Shown here piece after piece: positions 33,601 through 44,589 of a DNA stretch of 64,000 nt; within the stretch, counting starts at the first letter, position 1, and every line of letters begins with the position of its first letter. The notes below the pieces were generated by a model. That model searched no databases, was not told where the DNA came from, and saw only the letters and a list, made by a program, of their open reading frames with translations. The stretch is from Cordylochernes scorpioides (Eukaryota > Arthropoda > Arachnida > Pseudoscorpiones > Chernetidae). A program made the position numbers and the translations under genes. The DNA is taken from contig CP092871.1 of the NCBI GenBank assembly GCA_030710605.1, positions 69,026,377 through 69,090,376 on the forward strand. Reading direction: 5' to 3'.

Positions 33601-35310
33601 ATTTTTAAAATGAATTTAATATGTAAAATGATATTTATCTTAATTTTTCAGTTAATCAATATTTTAGAAAAAATATTGAGCGCTCTTTCAATAAAGAGTT
33701 ACCTTCACTAAAAGTAATATTTCATAGAGTATCGTATGATTGTTTGTGTTGCAATACATTTATGCTATAATTTTTTAGATATCCCATATTTTAAGCTTAA
33801 TTCGTTTATATCATAACATTATAATAGAAAATAGAATCGATAATATATATGTCGATGTAATAAAATATGAATGTAATATATAAAATGTAGAATATGACCT
33901 ATTTTATATAAGCAAAATAGACAATATTTATTTTACTCAACTATTCTTGCTTAGCCACAATCCCTACACTAAAAAATAAAGGGCTCTATCTAAAAAATAA
34001 TTATACAAAATAGAAAGCTGCCAATTAAGTAGTTCCATTGTGCAAATTTCCACACGGACGATTAAAATACCCAGACCAACAGGTTTGACTAGATCGCAAG
34101 CTGATATTTAAAGGACGTTGAATTTTGTTGATTCTAAACTATTTCAAAAACGGGTCAATCGATATGAAAAGGGCTAAAATATCTACGAAAATACAAAAAT
34201 ATCTACCCAAATATTGGAGTTATTTCTTCAATATACAAAGATCAATTTTAAACAATCATAGTCACGAGGTATAAGCATTAACAAGGCGATTCTATTACAT
34301 TTAATATTCAATATATGTAAATATAGTTCTAAACGTACTAGAAGCTTATGTGCATAGTTTCTTAAACACCCTTATCTTTTATCCCTTTATAAATGCAGAC
34401 TATATAAAACTATCAACTTAATATAATCACGGATATGACATGATTTACGACGATATACGATTCTTATCATTGCTATATAAGGTCTGTAGAAATAGTAATT
34501 GTAAAAGATGTAACGTTATAAAAATTAGATTTAATTGTCAAGCCATGACCAATCTTTAGAATTATCCCCAATATCATATATAATCAAATATGGACAATAT
34601 GAGATGTTTTTAGGTGATATAATTGAAAATTTTCACTGATTTCCAAAATAAATAGCTCATTTCAGATTTATTTGTGCATTGACATCAGAATATAGCCGTA
34701 TTTAACCCAGCTTTCCTTAGAAAGATAGGTCAAAAGTTAATCAAGTTTTAAAAAGAGAGTAGAAAATGCAGTTAACAAAAAAAAACTTTCTCAAATTTGT
34801 TTTTCATGTGTGTGTTTTCAACCCTTCAGTCATAATCATTTTAAAAATGAATAAATTTTAAAGTATTTAAATCATATATAGAATGCAAGACGCCGTTTCT
34901 TTCTCTAATAACAGATAAACGGACTATTTTCGTATCTAAAGGCTACGCTTGATTGTTACAAAACGAAATTAAAGATAAAATATAGTTACGCTCTAGTAGT
35001 CTCGTTGATTTTTGCCTTTTGCTTTTTTACAATTTTCTACACGGCTTATGGCACATTGATTTCAAAAACGATGGTGACCTTCATCATGAACAAAAGTAAT
35101 TTGTCCGACTGCTTTCTTTTTCATGGCTTGATGATTAAAAAGACAAAATCTTCTGATGCGAATCTAGAACGAGACTTTTGGTATGCCCTGTTGGTTTCTT
35201 TTATGACCTGTTTTCTTCTCAGGTCTACTAGGGCAATTAAATATGGAGTTTCACTTACATTAAATTACATTTATGTTTTATATCTACTCTTATTTAATGT
35301 GTTTCATAAT
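30680..35310. other. Long AT-rich stretch without recognised gene
   Basis: More than 4.5 kb with few G+C-rich islands. About 31500-31760 and 33270-33480 have higher G+C and could be conserved non-coding or exonic sequence, but neither strand has a convincing exon. An open stretch at 35005-35313 would encode a hydrophobic peptide but begins without ATG and has no family signature. Repeats of other families are scarce here. Confidence 0.45.
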
Positions 35311-35316
35311 TAGTTA

Positions 35317-35410
35317 TTTAATTAAAAAGGCATATATTAGATCAAAATATCATTATATATCGATAAAATAAATGTTATTTTGATCCAATATATGCCTTTT
35401 TTAATTAAAG
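35317..35410. mobile_element. Short AT-rich palindromic MITE
   Basis: TTTAATTAAAAAGGCATATA at the left is the inverse of TATATGCCTTTTTTAATTAA at the right, with arms of about 40 bp around a short centre. The flanks do not show a clear target duplication. Confidence 0.7.
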
Positions 35411-35738
35411 ATTTATTTATGGATTGCTCTATTTTCAAAATAATTAGTTATATTTTGTTGTATTAATTGTGAATAATTCGAAACATAAGAGAGTACATTT
35501 AAAAACTTTAATGAACACTTTTTGAAAAACTTTATTTGAATAAGATAACGAAATACTTTAACATTTTAAATATTTGTGATTTATAGATATTAATATATTG
35601 GACATTTATATTCTCAAATGTTGATTATTAATGTATATAAACTAAATAATTTATATAAAAGCTTAGCAGAATAACCAAGACAAGTTTCAATCAAGTGTAT
35701 TTTACCTGAGATTATATGTATAAAATAAAATGCTTATG

Positions 35739-35916
35739 CAGTAAAACCTCCCTGTAAAGTACAACACCTAATTGCAGAGCCAAAGTGTCTTTTAGGGAGA
35801 GGTGTACTCTTACCGGAGAGTTTCTAAATAGTAAAAATGGTAATTTTACAAATGAAAACTGTATTTTGTAGAGAGGTGTCCTCTAGCGCGAGTGTCTTCT
35901 CATGGAGGTTCTACTG
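35739..35916. mobile_element. Pogo/Tigger-type MITE family D, copy 3
   Basis: CAGTAAAACCTCCCTGTAAA to GGAGGTTCTACTG, followed by TA; the left dinucleotide is TG, so one side of the duplication has mutated. Interior as in the other copies. Confidence 0.85.
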
Positions 35917-35919
35917 TAT

Positions 35920-37360
35920 ATATAAATGGGCTTCGCCTGTGTTTTTCTGGAGTGAATATTCATTGAAAGAATCCTTTTTTCAGATCATCAAAAGATATGC
36001 AGTAATATAGTCATTATAATTTTCTGACTAAAATTTTGTTTAGTATGAAATTTTTATGGTTAAAATATGACAAATACTTCTTCTAGATTTAACTTTATAT
36101 CCTGTTAAAATATATCAGACTGATTAGTTAAATATAGAGCAAAAACAAACGAAGGGCGTAAATATATATACGTTTATACTCGTATTTATATTATATATAA
36201 AAGGGTTTTTGATAAAATAACTTTTTCTGAGTTTAATATTATTTATATACTTAATAATCTATAATTTATGGTGTTTATATTATTATTATGTGTTGGTTAA
36301 TGTTTTGTGATAATAAATAGTGTTTATAAAATCTATATTTGTAGCTGAATAGTAACTTCATTGATTTCAAACATTAAAAATGTATTTTTAAAATGATAAT
36401 AAGTATAATATGTTCAGAAATGTAATATATATCAAATAATCATCTATTATATAAAAATAAAATTTAAATAAAAGACATTTTGTGTGTTTTTATAAATAAA
36501 TAAATATTAATTTAAATAAATAAATAAATCACAGATGCGGCGATGTCGTCTGCACCGATTTCTTCGCCATGTATTGCAGTGGTGCCAGTTGTGAAACACA
36601 ACAGGTTCCGCTACACTGACCTCCATGATTCCAGTTATAAAGAGTGGCCCGAGTCACTATGTGAATTTTAAACATTATTTTTAATATGGAAAATCCACCA
36701 TAAAATTTCGCGCTAGATATTTTATAATAAATATTCACAGATTTCTATCTCTTTCATAACAATTTAAAAACGAATACGTTTTTCTTAACTTTTCTACATA
36801 ATAAATAAAAATGAAAGTGGAAAATTTCTCATAGCTGTTAAAGAATAAGGAATATGAAAGAATCAAATGCCTAAAAATTCAGAAATTAGAAAAAGCATGA
36901 CAATTAATCCTGAAACTTTCATTTAACCACAAAATTCTATCAGAATACAGAAGGGAAAATGCGATGGACAGTAAAAGAACAGTATGTAAATATGTAATAT
37001 ATATTTCAATATGTAAATATAATAATCTAGGTTTCTCTTTGTGAGTAGCACCATATCAAATCAAAGTGAAATAGAATTGAATTATTATTAGAAGCGCAAT
37101 TTGTGGTATTAATACTAAAATATCAAACAAGCATAACTATTTCTGGAAAAAGAATACTTTTTAAGCCCAAATATGCTCCAAAACTCAATCTAATGGATTC
37201 GAGTCGGTGCTAAGCTAAAACACTAACGTTGATAAATTCAGAACGTCTTATCTGAAAACCATGGTTTTTGGAGTATGACCCATAACAATTCAGTAATCCA
37301 AGGGAATATGTGATCCATAATTTCTACCCATTCCTATTCGTTTTTATGTACTCCTGTAGA
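35920..37360. other. AT-rich, no gene assigned
   Basis: About 36530-36680 is a G+C-richer island open on both strands (69 codons minus; about 45 codons plus). It may be an exon, but no splice pair or domain supports either strand. The rest is AT-rich. Confidence 0.35.
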
Positions 37361-37364
37361 CAAT

Positions 37365-37665
37365 TAAAATAATTTTATTGACATCTTGTCAATACATGCA
37401 AAGTGCAGTCTGCACTATTTAAAATTGTAACGATACAGAGAAGATTAGCATGGCCCCTGCGCAAGGATGACACTATTTAAAAAGATAATAAGCATTATAT
37501 ACACTAGGTACAATGAACATGGCGCCTCTGCCACCACTGCAGAGTTTGGTGGAGAATCACCAGTGGGTCTCCGGCGACACCACGTATTTCGTGATCTACG
37601 AAGAATACGCAGATCGCATACTTCGCCGCTGAGGAGATGGTGATGGTGTGGTCCTCGAGACCAAC
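37365..37665 (-). mobile_element. Non-LTR 3' end, family L1, copy 2, interrupted by U6
   Basis: Same order as 11375-11580 in the minus direction, with the AATAAAATTATTTTAATT terminus at about 37367-37385. The G+C-rich part (37500-37640) reads as the decayed end of an ORF. A U6 fragment interrupts the segment at 37425-37470. Confidence 0.6.
37413..37482 (+). pseudogene. U6 snRNA fragment with 12-bp target duplication
   Basis: 37425-37470 matches the central part of U6 snRNA, with ACGATACAGAGAAGATTAGC and GCCCCTGCGCAAGGATGA, so the ACAGAGA box and AGC triad are both visible. The 5' hairpin and 3' tail are missing. The flanks are the perfect direct repeat CACTATTTAAAA (37413-37424 and 37471-37482). 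Uninterrupted sibling repeats at 11.43 and 43.96 kb lack the insert. One base differs from the usual U6 near the start (TTGTAACG). It is not a working snRNA gene; TPRT-mediated insertion is inferred. Confidence 0.9.
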
Positions 37666-37675
37666 TGGAAGGCCA

Positions 37676-37705
37676 ACTGTAGAAGAGTGAAAATGCCCGA
37701 AAGCT
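37676..37705 (+). ncRNA. Degenerate hammerhead-like core, class B
   Basis: CTGTAGA, a weak stem, then GAAAGCTTGAGA and TTGCGTTAATAAAAG. GAAA and the G-CUU element are intact, but the CTGANGA box is altered and stem I does not pair. Confidence 0.35.
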
Positions 37706-38093
37706 TGAGATTGCGTTAATAAAAGGAAAAGAAACTAATCTCAAGAGACCTGTTACAATATTTAATTTGTATATAAGAGTTTTAAATCAATGCACAGTTT
37801 CTATCAGTCAAGCAACTAACCAATCTGGTAGATTAAAGAAAAGGTAGGTATGAGCTAGTCTACATGATGTATTCAGTCAACGTCAAGGTTATCACATGAT
37901 CAACCTTCATGAATCAAGATAAAGAAATGCTCGAGGTCGTAGATATTTTATTGGGAACAATTGATTCGGTCTCTTGCTTCAACATCTCACATTGGATTTC
38001 GACATTTGGACGTGCTGTTCGATTGAAACCTAACATTTGGGAAATACAATCCGAAAAAATAGGCAATTACTTTATAATAGGAAACATGTAGTT

Positions 38094-38133
38094 CCACGCT
38101 GACGAGCGCCAACAGCGCTAATTGCATTCGTGG
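38094..38133 (+). ncRNA. Hammerhead ribozyme copy, class A2, GAAA box lost
   Basis: Stem I CCACG/CGTGG (38094-38098 and 38129-38133) is perfect. The CTGACGA core is at 38099-38105. Stem II GCGC-CAACA-GCGC (38106-38118) is perfect. The GAAA box has become TAAT, so this copy is predicted inactive. It aligns with 50398-50436, where the GAAA box reads AAAA, so the parental sequence was probably GAAA. Confidence 0.65.
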
Positions 38134-38290
38134 ATGGCTTTTCTAGATTTATCAAGAAATTGGGTTGGACAAATATCAGGGAACAGGCTAAACCAATGTT
38201 TAGTTGATTCCTGTTTCACTAGATGGCGCTCTGCCATCTAAAAAGTACATATGCTCCTGGTCAGGATATGCCTTCTTTGTTTTTAATATC
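38095..38290 (+). repeat. Repeat family A2 copy, plus strand
   Basis: Hammerhead segment, then GGATGGCTTTTCTAGATTTATC, a middle with TTTAGTTGATTCCTGTTTC, AGATGGCGCTCTGCCATCTA and finally GCTCCTGGTCAGGATATGCC. The 50.25-50.45 kb copy has the same order inverted. No ORF. Confidence 0.65.
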
Positions 38291-38429
38291 AACACCTGAC
38301 CTTTTTCTTTTTTCTATTATTTTTTAACACGTAGTTAATAAATTTATCTCTTATTACCCAAGTCTTATTTCTAAAGAAATATCAACATGAAAACCATAAC
38401 TAACTTGAATATAAAATTACTTGGATTCT

Positions 38430-38525
38430 GAGCTGCCTGGAATATAGGAGCTCCTCTATGCTTCCTTTCTTCCTGCGGTGATTCTGAATAAGACCGGTGG
38501 TCTTAATAAAGCTGTGTGTGTAAAT
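38430..38525 (+). mobile_element. Non-LTR 3' end, family L2, copy 2
   Basis: Ends GTGATTCTGAATAAGACC, GGTCTT arm, then AATAAAGCTGTGTGTG. The hairpin AAGACC/GGTCTT is at 38490-38504. Shorter than the 24.3-kb copy. Confidence 0.6.
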
Positions 38526-38589
38526 AAAAATGGCTAACAAAAAATCACTGGTATTTTTAAATTTTCTATATTCTTTTATTTTAATATGC

Positions 38590-38775
38590 GATTATAGAGC
38601 GCCATCTGTAGGAAGGATTCGAAACTAACGCGATTTTTAAAAATTAAAACAGATTTTCGTCTTCTAGAATAGTCTGGTAGAATAAACAGGCGAAACCGCT
38701 ATGTGGGTTTACCATAATGATCCAAGCCCCTCCCAATATTTTCCATCGATGTATGAAACAATAGGATGTTGTTTG
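38590..38775 (+). repeat. Repeat family R1, copy 3
   Basis: GAGCGCCATCTGTAGGAAGG, then GTCTGGTAGAATAAACAGGC, GAAACCGCTATGTGGGTTTA and CCCCTCCCAATATTTTCCAT. It is diverged and lacks the long middle. Confidence 0.55.
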
Positions 38776-39117
38776 GTTTGAAAAAAAAAAAAAAAAAGAA
38801 AGGAAAGAAAGGAAAGAATCGCGTTCATTCTTTGTGCTTATTTGCATATTTCCAGCGACCTCTGCGACGTTCGGTCAGCCATGTCCAGCTGCTATTTGCA
38901 TAACTATCCATGAAGAAGATAGGCGTCGAAGTGCAGCAAATTAGCCAGCGTTATTTCTCTCAAAAGAAAGAGTTCCAAAAATAGGCTAGAGGGGGAAGAA
39001 CAAATATCCGGGTTGGCACCTTGGGAAGGAAGAAATTCTTAAAGTTATCTTTTGTTCTTTTTGACTTGTTGAAAGCCAATTTTGAAATCAGCGCACATCT
39101 CACATTTTTTTTTTTCT

Positions 39118-39418
39118 ATTATCCCTAGTACACGCAGTACAGGCCAAGATAATCATGATGGTTAGAATTTGGCGACTGCTTTTACTGTAAGTACACCGCA
39201 TGTCTACACATGTGTAAAACAGTTCGACTTTGACACTTACAAATGTGCCATAGCCCCGTTTAGTTACTTACACTTGCTGGTGGGGTTGGACTTCAATAAT
39301 TGGGGGGTATTGGAGCATTCTTTTTTAATTAGAAAAAAGTGTCCCATGCGGGATTCGATCCTGGGTCGTAGCGGTTGAAAACCAACGGTTTTGACCACCC
39401 TTCCACCGACCCTCTGTA
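39118..39418 (-). mobile_element. tRNA-derived SINE, family S, minus strand, near-complete
   Basis: Minus strand: head GGGTCGGTGGAAGGGTGGTC, B-box-like AGGATCGAATCCCGC, body AAGTCCAACCCCACCAGCAA, CATTTGTAAGTGTCAAAG, then TGTACTTACAGTAAAAGCAG and a tail ATGATTATCTTGGCC. About 300 bp. Confidence 0.75.
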
Positions 39419-39466
39419 TATTACAATTAAAATAAAGTTAATAATTTATATTGCTAATACCAAAGC

Positions 39467-39718
39467 CTATATATTCATGGAATACAGATGTCCCACAAAT
39501 ACCATCAGCCGTTTCAGAATTCCATAGGAAGGCATTATCTTCACCAGGATTTGGTGTTCTGAAGAAGTCCTGTATTCCTGTAGTGTACGTTCGAACGTTT
39601 CCTCTAACTCTAACGGACCATCGAATGTTTTACCGCGGTAGAAGACAGCCTGAAACTTATCTATATAGGCCATTATGGTAAATATAATAATCTTGGTTTC
39701 TTTTTTTTTGAACGGCAT
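39467..39718 (-). pseudogene. Unidentified decayed coding-like segment
   Basis: The minus strand is open for 83 codons with a protein-like composition (MAYIDKFQAVFYRGKTFDG near residue 17, LELEETFERTLQEY). An overlapping frame is also protein-like (DNAFLWNSETADGICG), suggesting a frameshifted remnant of a longer ORF. No family recognised. Confidence 0.3.
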
Positions 39719-39719
39719 C

Positions 39720-40430
39720 TATTAAAGCTATTTTGAACTAGAACTGTTTTATAGAGAATTGGAAAAATTGAAAAGAAATCCACATATTTCCTCAAATTTT
39801 ATTAGTACGATATATAAAAAGAGATTTTTTTTAAATAAAATAAATAAAGCTCAGGGCAAAGTTTCTTGTATAACTTTTATTTTCTCAAGTTGTCGAACTT
39901 GTCCTTCGACTTGAATCACATTAACTAAACTAAAAGATCGATATGAAGGATATATATTTACATATACACAAATTCTCATTATTATTTACATATTTTAAAA
40001 CTATACATATGATTCTTAAAATTAAAGATACTTCGGTCAACAGATATAATAAAAAGATTTACAAGCCGAAATATCTTTGTTGTTAAGAATTATGAATGCC
40101 GACCAGATAGCCTCTATCTTTACGACATACATATGATATTAAGAGAAAGATCTATTACAAAATTAAATGAGAATTTTTTAATACTAAAGAAGAATTCTAA
40201 CAATTAACGACAACCTAAGCGATACTTGTAATTTAATGATCCATTACCAGGATTTATATATCTGTCCAGATAAATGGCATTCCCAAGAATGTAATAAAAA
40301 AGTTAAGAAAATGTACTTTCATGAGAGAAGAGATAAAAAGCAACTATTTTCCGTTATCCATCTGTAAAATTAACCTTACGTAGGTATTCAATCAACAGAA
40401 GAAAGTAAATGTGTTTGTTAGATTAGATAC
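39720..40430. other. AT-rich, no gene
   Basis: No ORF or repeat family recognised. About 40430-40590 is a G+C-richer segment just before a tandem array and could be part of a larger unit. Confidence 0.4.
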
Positions 40431-40591
40431 AGACGGTGTTTCTAAATGGCCATCTAAAGAAGAGCGGCCCTCCAAGAGATAAGAGAAAGAGCAGCGTCAG
40501 CAGGAGAGAGATGGGGGGATGGGAGAAGAATGCATTTGCCGATATGGCTGATAATCCCCCTGTGTGGCGGACTTCAAAGTAAGCGCAAGTT

Positions 40592-41262
40592 CAGCAGAAA
40601 ACTTCACAAAACCTTCATTAAGCTCTTACTCGCTAAATATCTGTAGTAACAACCTTTCAAAAACTATCCTTTAAGAATGCAAACTCAGAATTGAAAGACG
40701 ATTTGCATTCTTTTTGCTAAATATATATCTGCGTGTCGGCTTCTTTAGATAATATCAGCAGAAACTTCACAAAACTCTTATTAAACTCTTTCTCCTTAAA
40801 TATCTGTTGCAACAACCTTTCAACAACTACCCTTTAAGAATGCAAACTTAGAATGGAAAGACAATAAGCATTATTTTCTAATATATCCATCTACATGTCG
40901 GCTTCTTTAGATAATACAATATCAGCAGAAAACTTCACAAAACACTCGTTAAACTCTTTCTCGCTAAATATCTGTTGTAACAACCATTTGACAACTATCC
41001 TTTAAGAATTCAAACTCAGAATTGAAAGACAATTTTCATTCTTTGCTAAATATTTATCTGTGTGTCGGCTTCTTTAGATAATACAATATCAGCAGAAAAC
41101 TTCACAAAACCCTCATTAAGCTATTTCTCCATAAATATCTGTTATAACAACCATTTGACAACTATCCTTTAAGAATGCAAACTCAGAATTGAAAGACAAT
41201 AATCATTCTTTGCTAAATATCTATCTACATGTCGGCTTCTTTAGATAATATCAGCAGAAAAG
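40592..41262. repeat. Tandem array, ~165-bp unit x 4
   Basis: CAGCAGAAAACTTCACAAAA or a close form begins at 40592, 40756, 40923, 41090 and (partial) 41252, spacing 162-167. Each unit has GTCGGCTTCTTTAGATAATA and CTTTAAGAATGCAAACTCAG. Non-coding. Confidence 0.88.
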
Positions 41263-41699
41263 AAACGTCCACGATACCGAAAGGAGATTTGAAAAATAAT
41301 TTTTAAAATGATATCTAAATATAATTATTTTTCTAAAGGAAATGTGTTACTAAGCCATTATGCATGAAGAAAAACAAAAAAGATAAAATACAACGAACTC
41401 CACTCAAAATTACAAAATACCCATCATCTGTATGAAGCTTCATTAGAAGAAAACACTTCTATATGAAATGCAACATTGAAAGATGCCACTTTGTTCACAC
41501 ACAAATGAATACCAAAAGATGACGGTGCATCATTAGCAGTTATATAAAAAGAAAGATTAAAAAACGAACTAAATGATCCAATCATCATACTACAAAATGT
41601 ATAGCGACTGTATAGCATGAGAGGAGGTACTTTGGGGAAATAAAAACACCGCATTGATACCTTTAATTAGCCATTATAAAAATAGTTTTTAAAAAATTG

Positions 41700-42230
41700 A
41701 ACGAAAAACAAAAAAGTTTGAAATCTCTAAAAAGTGTATTGCAGCTCTCCAGCAGAACGCACGGTTAGTAAGATAAAAAAAAAAACAATTTGAAGAGATA
41801 ACCGATACATTGCTATTTTAGCACAACATACTAGTAATAAACTAAACAGAAATCCCGCAAACTAAAATTCTCCAAAAACCTTTCTAACAAGTGGAAAGCG
41901 GCCTTACAGGAAAACGCATAAAACTCAGAAAAGAGGAACATCGCGCAATACCGTTATGCTGCCTTTTAAAGCGGATAATCGGTACACTAAATGAGTAGGA
42001 AAACTAAATCAGAATCATATAAAGTAAAATTATATAAAATTTTCTCAGAAAAAGTAGAAAGCGGCCTTTCAAAAAAAAAAAAGAAAAAGAAAACGCATTA
42101 TAATCAGAAAAGAGGAACACCGCATAAAACCGTTATATTGCCGTCCAAAAATGATAATCAGCACACTACAAAAAGTAAGAAAACAAAAATCAGAAAACTA
42201 TGCTAGAATCATACAGAGTAAAATACTTTA
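41700..42230. repeat. Two-copy imperfect repeat next to the candidate exon
   Basis: About 41893-42055 and 42058-42222 are diverged direct copies (GCGGCCTT, AACGCAT, TCAGAAAAGAGGAACA, CCGTTATNNTGCC). A GTGTATTGC word near 41737 recurs at 42242. They lie on the presumed intron side of the 42.3-kb exon. Confidence 0.6.
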
Positions 42231-42274
42231 GTTAAAAAAAAGTGTATTGCGGCCCCCCAAGAGATAACACTTAC

Positions 42275-42344
42275 CGTTTGTCACTAAGAAGGCCGCACAT
42301 AGCACCACCACGCCGACGGGCCACGCTGCCCCGGCACCGTACAT
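42275..42344 (-). CDS. Candidate first coding exon, secreted or membrane protein
   Basis: Minus strand: ATG at 42344-42342 in good context (GCGAGGATGT) opens 23 codons plus one base. The peptide MYGAGAAWPVGVVVLCAAFL, continuing VTN, looks like a signal peptide or signal anchor. The exon ends at a strong donor G|GTAAGTG (42274-42268). A G+C- and CpG-rich leader lies upstream (about 42345-42440), unlike the surrounding AT-rich DNA, as expected for a 5' UTR. Intron phase is 1. An upstream in-frame stretch lacks ATG. I cannot name the protein, and further exons are probably beyond the repeat-rich interval at lower coordinates. Confidence 0.55.
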
Positions 42345-42445
42345 CCTCGCTGCACTCCGCTCCACTTGTGACGGCGGCCTTAGAGGTGGCGCTCCACTCG
42401 CTCCCTCACAATGTGCCACTTTTACCTCGCTGTGTGACAGCAAAA
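42345..42445 (-). promoter_or_regulatory. Putative 5' UTR/promoter-proximal G+C-rich segment
   Basis: About 100 bp rich in G+C and CpG directly upstream of the candidate exon. No TATA box is obvious. A second GTAAGT-like donor word occurs near 42450 on the minus strand, so a further upstream intron is possible. Confidence 0.35.
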
Positions 42446-42934
42446 CTTACAATATACATAGTTAGAGAGATAGTTAAACTATACACAAAACACATTATTC
42501 CAGAATATATAGATAATTAGAGTAAAAGAAAGAAACAAATGATACAAAGATGATTTTATTGATAATTCATAAATAACAAAATTTTAGTTATTATGGTATC
42601 AATGTTTATCTCTTTTTACTCCATTTTAATATAAATTTACCGCTTTATAGAGTTATATATCTTTTGTGTATATATAAATATATATAATCGTGATCAGCAA
42701 CTTCCTATAATGAGATTTGCATATCTGTTTAGTACTCAGTATGTAAATATGATTGCAAAAAAATAGTGCGTGTGTTTTTGGAACAAAATATTGGTCAAAT
42801 TCAAATAATCTAGGTAAAGTTAATAACCTAAGAAAGGCGCCCCATTACAACTCCATTATGAATTCTTCTCTTTATGAGACCTGAGGGAGGTTACGCTCGA
42901 AACCTTACTTTGCTGTATATTGAAAATTCAAACA

Positions 42935-43330
42935 ATTTTATTGATTCTTCTAATTAATTGTTACATAAAAAATAAGATCAAATAAAGGATAATATATAAC
43001 AAAGAGTAAATAAAGGATAGATAAAATGTAGATAAATATTTACAGTTGTGTATGTGTACAAATTTCTTCAGCAAGGAAGACTTCCCCAACTTGAGAGAGT
43101 CCCCCTCCAGACAAGGTCTTCTTGAACACTCCTCAGTTCCACACCGAGGAAGAACCTATAGATGTGTGACTTGGCAGACGCCAGGATGGCCAAGGCGTCA
43201 AGTGCTTTGCTGTAAAGAATTTCAGCAACAAGAAAATCTTATTTGCATAGTTTCGTCACCAAGAATAAACTTCCTATACAGAGATTCTATAATTCGACAG
43301 TCTAATACAATACATGCGACTTGGTAGGTT
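42935..43330 (-). mobile_element. Decayed non-LTR 3' part, shared with 8.8 kb
   Basis: 42935-43090 matches 8818-8975. In the minus direction the G+C-rich part 43090-43220 has an open, protein-like frame with LASAKSHIYRFFLGVEL. Probably the end of a retroelement ORF followed by its 3' UTR. A hammerhead-like word set (CTGAGGG, GAAACCTT) at 42882-42910 is degenerate. Confidence 0.4.
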
Positions 43331-43360
43331 AAACTGGAGAAACCACTGAGAGGGCTTAAA
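43300..43360 (+). repeat. Repeat family R1, short fragment
   Basis: CGACTTGGTAGGTTAAACTG followed by GAGAAACCACTGAGAGGGCT, the central part of R1 only. Confidence 0.5.
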
Positions 43361-43469
43361 AGAGAGACTTTTACTTATTTTTCACGTTCAGCGATTCAAA
43401 GAAAATTATCTTGTATATTCAAAAATTCAGGTCATTTTCGATTCAGGATCTACAGAATTTGACATCAAA

Positions 43470-43690
43470 TCGTATTTAAGGATTTTTTGATTAATCAAGA
43501 AAAGTTAACCCTGTACGCATTTCGGGCTGATTGACCTCATCAGGTGAGGTGCAAGCTGTACTTTAACGATCAAAAATTGTCTTTTGGACATCCTGAAAAA
43601 GAATGTAACGGATATAAGGCCGCAAGGTTGAGAAAACACCAAATACGTGAAAAATAGTACAAAAGTGAAATTATACTGGGATCAGGAGAT
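43470..43690 (-). repeat. Repeat family A copy with hammerhead
   Basis: TTGATTAATCAAGAAAAGTT, hammerhead segment (minus), then CAAGCTGTACTTTAACGA, as in the 52.6-kb copy. The far end has AGTACAAAAGTGAAATTATA. The ends of the palindrome are missing. Confidence 0.65.
43509..43548 (-). ncRNA. Hammerhead ribozyme copy, class A1, intact core
   Basis: Minus strand: CTGATGA (43543-43537), stem II GGTC/GCCC with one mismatch, GAAA (43523-43520), then TGCGTA giving U16.1 and A17. Both conserved boxes are perfect, but stem I (CTCAC against CAGGG) does not pair, so activity is doubtful. Confidence 0.6.
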
Positions 43691-43894
43691 TTTTCACGTT
43701 GTATGTTCTGTCTTGCAATAACTCAATTCCTATAATTTTACAAAATGGTTATCTTCAATTGTATTCAGAAAGTCCTATCATATTTAGTACTACCTATATT
43801 CAGTAGAAGCCATAGAGAAACTCACAAAAAGAGTGCCTAGAATTGTTGTATTCCTATAAAGAGATGAAGCACTATAGCAATCCTATTCGATTTC

Positions 43895-44062
43895 TTAGAC
43901 AATGGCAATTAAACTAATTTTATTCACATCTTGTCAATACATGCAAAAGTGCACAGTCTATTTTAAAAACATAATTATATATATGCATGATACTATGTAC
44001 AATGAATATGGCGCCTCTGCCACCACTGCAGAGTTTGGTAGAGAATCGCCATTCAATTTCTT
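43895..44062 (-). mobile_element. Non-LTR 3' end, family L1, copy 3
   Basis: Same order as the 11.4- and 37.4-kb copies, with ATGGCGCCTCTGCCACCACT and TTGTCAATACATGCAAAAGT. Truncated at about 44060, where Penelope-like coding remnants begin. Confidence 0.6.
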
Positions 44063-44069
44063 AGAAAAG

Positions 44070-44587
44070 AACATCCTGACATTGGTCTTCTACCTATCTA
44101 AACAGATGCTGCTTTCTTACACTACTGGAACCCTACCTGGCACACAGCTACTTCCATCACCTACTTCAATAACTTAGACTACAGGTAAGACTTCCCCCAT
44201 GGACAGTCCATCAGTTCTAGCTAATATCTACAGAGATCATATTGGTAGTTAATCACAAAGCCATTTGACAAATTAATTTAGATAGGATACATCGACGACG
44301 TATTTTACATCGTTGACTCTTCTGATATGTTCAATTCCTCCTACAGTATATATACAAACTATTTTTCAAAATTGATAGTTAAAAGCGAATATATTATCTT
44401 GCCATTTCTTCACATCAAACTGACACGTATTCCAATCTTCACCGAAAGTATACGCACACAGATACTTTCCTTAATCTCAATTCCTTTGGCTCTATTCACC
44501 ATCATCAACCGCAGACCTCTCACAAAAGGAATCCATTCTCATTGCTCTACAATACAAAATAGGAAGAATGAAAAATCTAAATATTAA
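44070..44587 (+). pseudogene. Penelope-like element reverse transcriptase remnant
   Basis: About 44196-44245 reads PMDSPSVLANIYRDHI, matching the AMGSP...ANIYM-type motif of Penelope-like RTs. The catalytic YIDD box is at 44288-44299 (YIDDVFYIVDSSD). The same frame runs on to 44587 with LPFLHIKLTR, the LPFLDV motif. The two motifs are in different frames and stops occur, so it is dead. The family is known for RT fused to a GIY-YIG endonuclease; that second part lies at 45307-45555 beyond an R1 insertion. Confidence 0.75.
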
Positions 44588-44589
44588 TT

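Noticed and set aside
35005..35313. Hydrophobic 102-codon ORF as a receptor-like gene
   Set aside because: No ATG at its start, no family motif, and AT-rich codons readily give hydrophobic frames.
37255..37275. GAAAACCATGGT as another 30.4-kb-type hammerhead
   Set aside because: No CTGANGA box at the required distance on either strand.
37425..37470. Functional U6 gene
   Set aside because: Only the central part is present, with no 5' stem, 3' tail or promoter elements.
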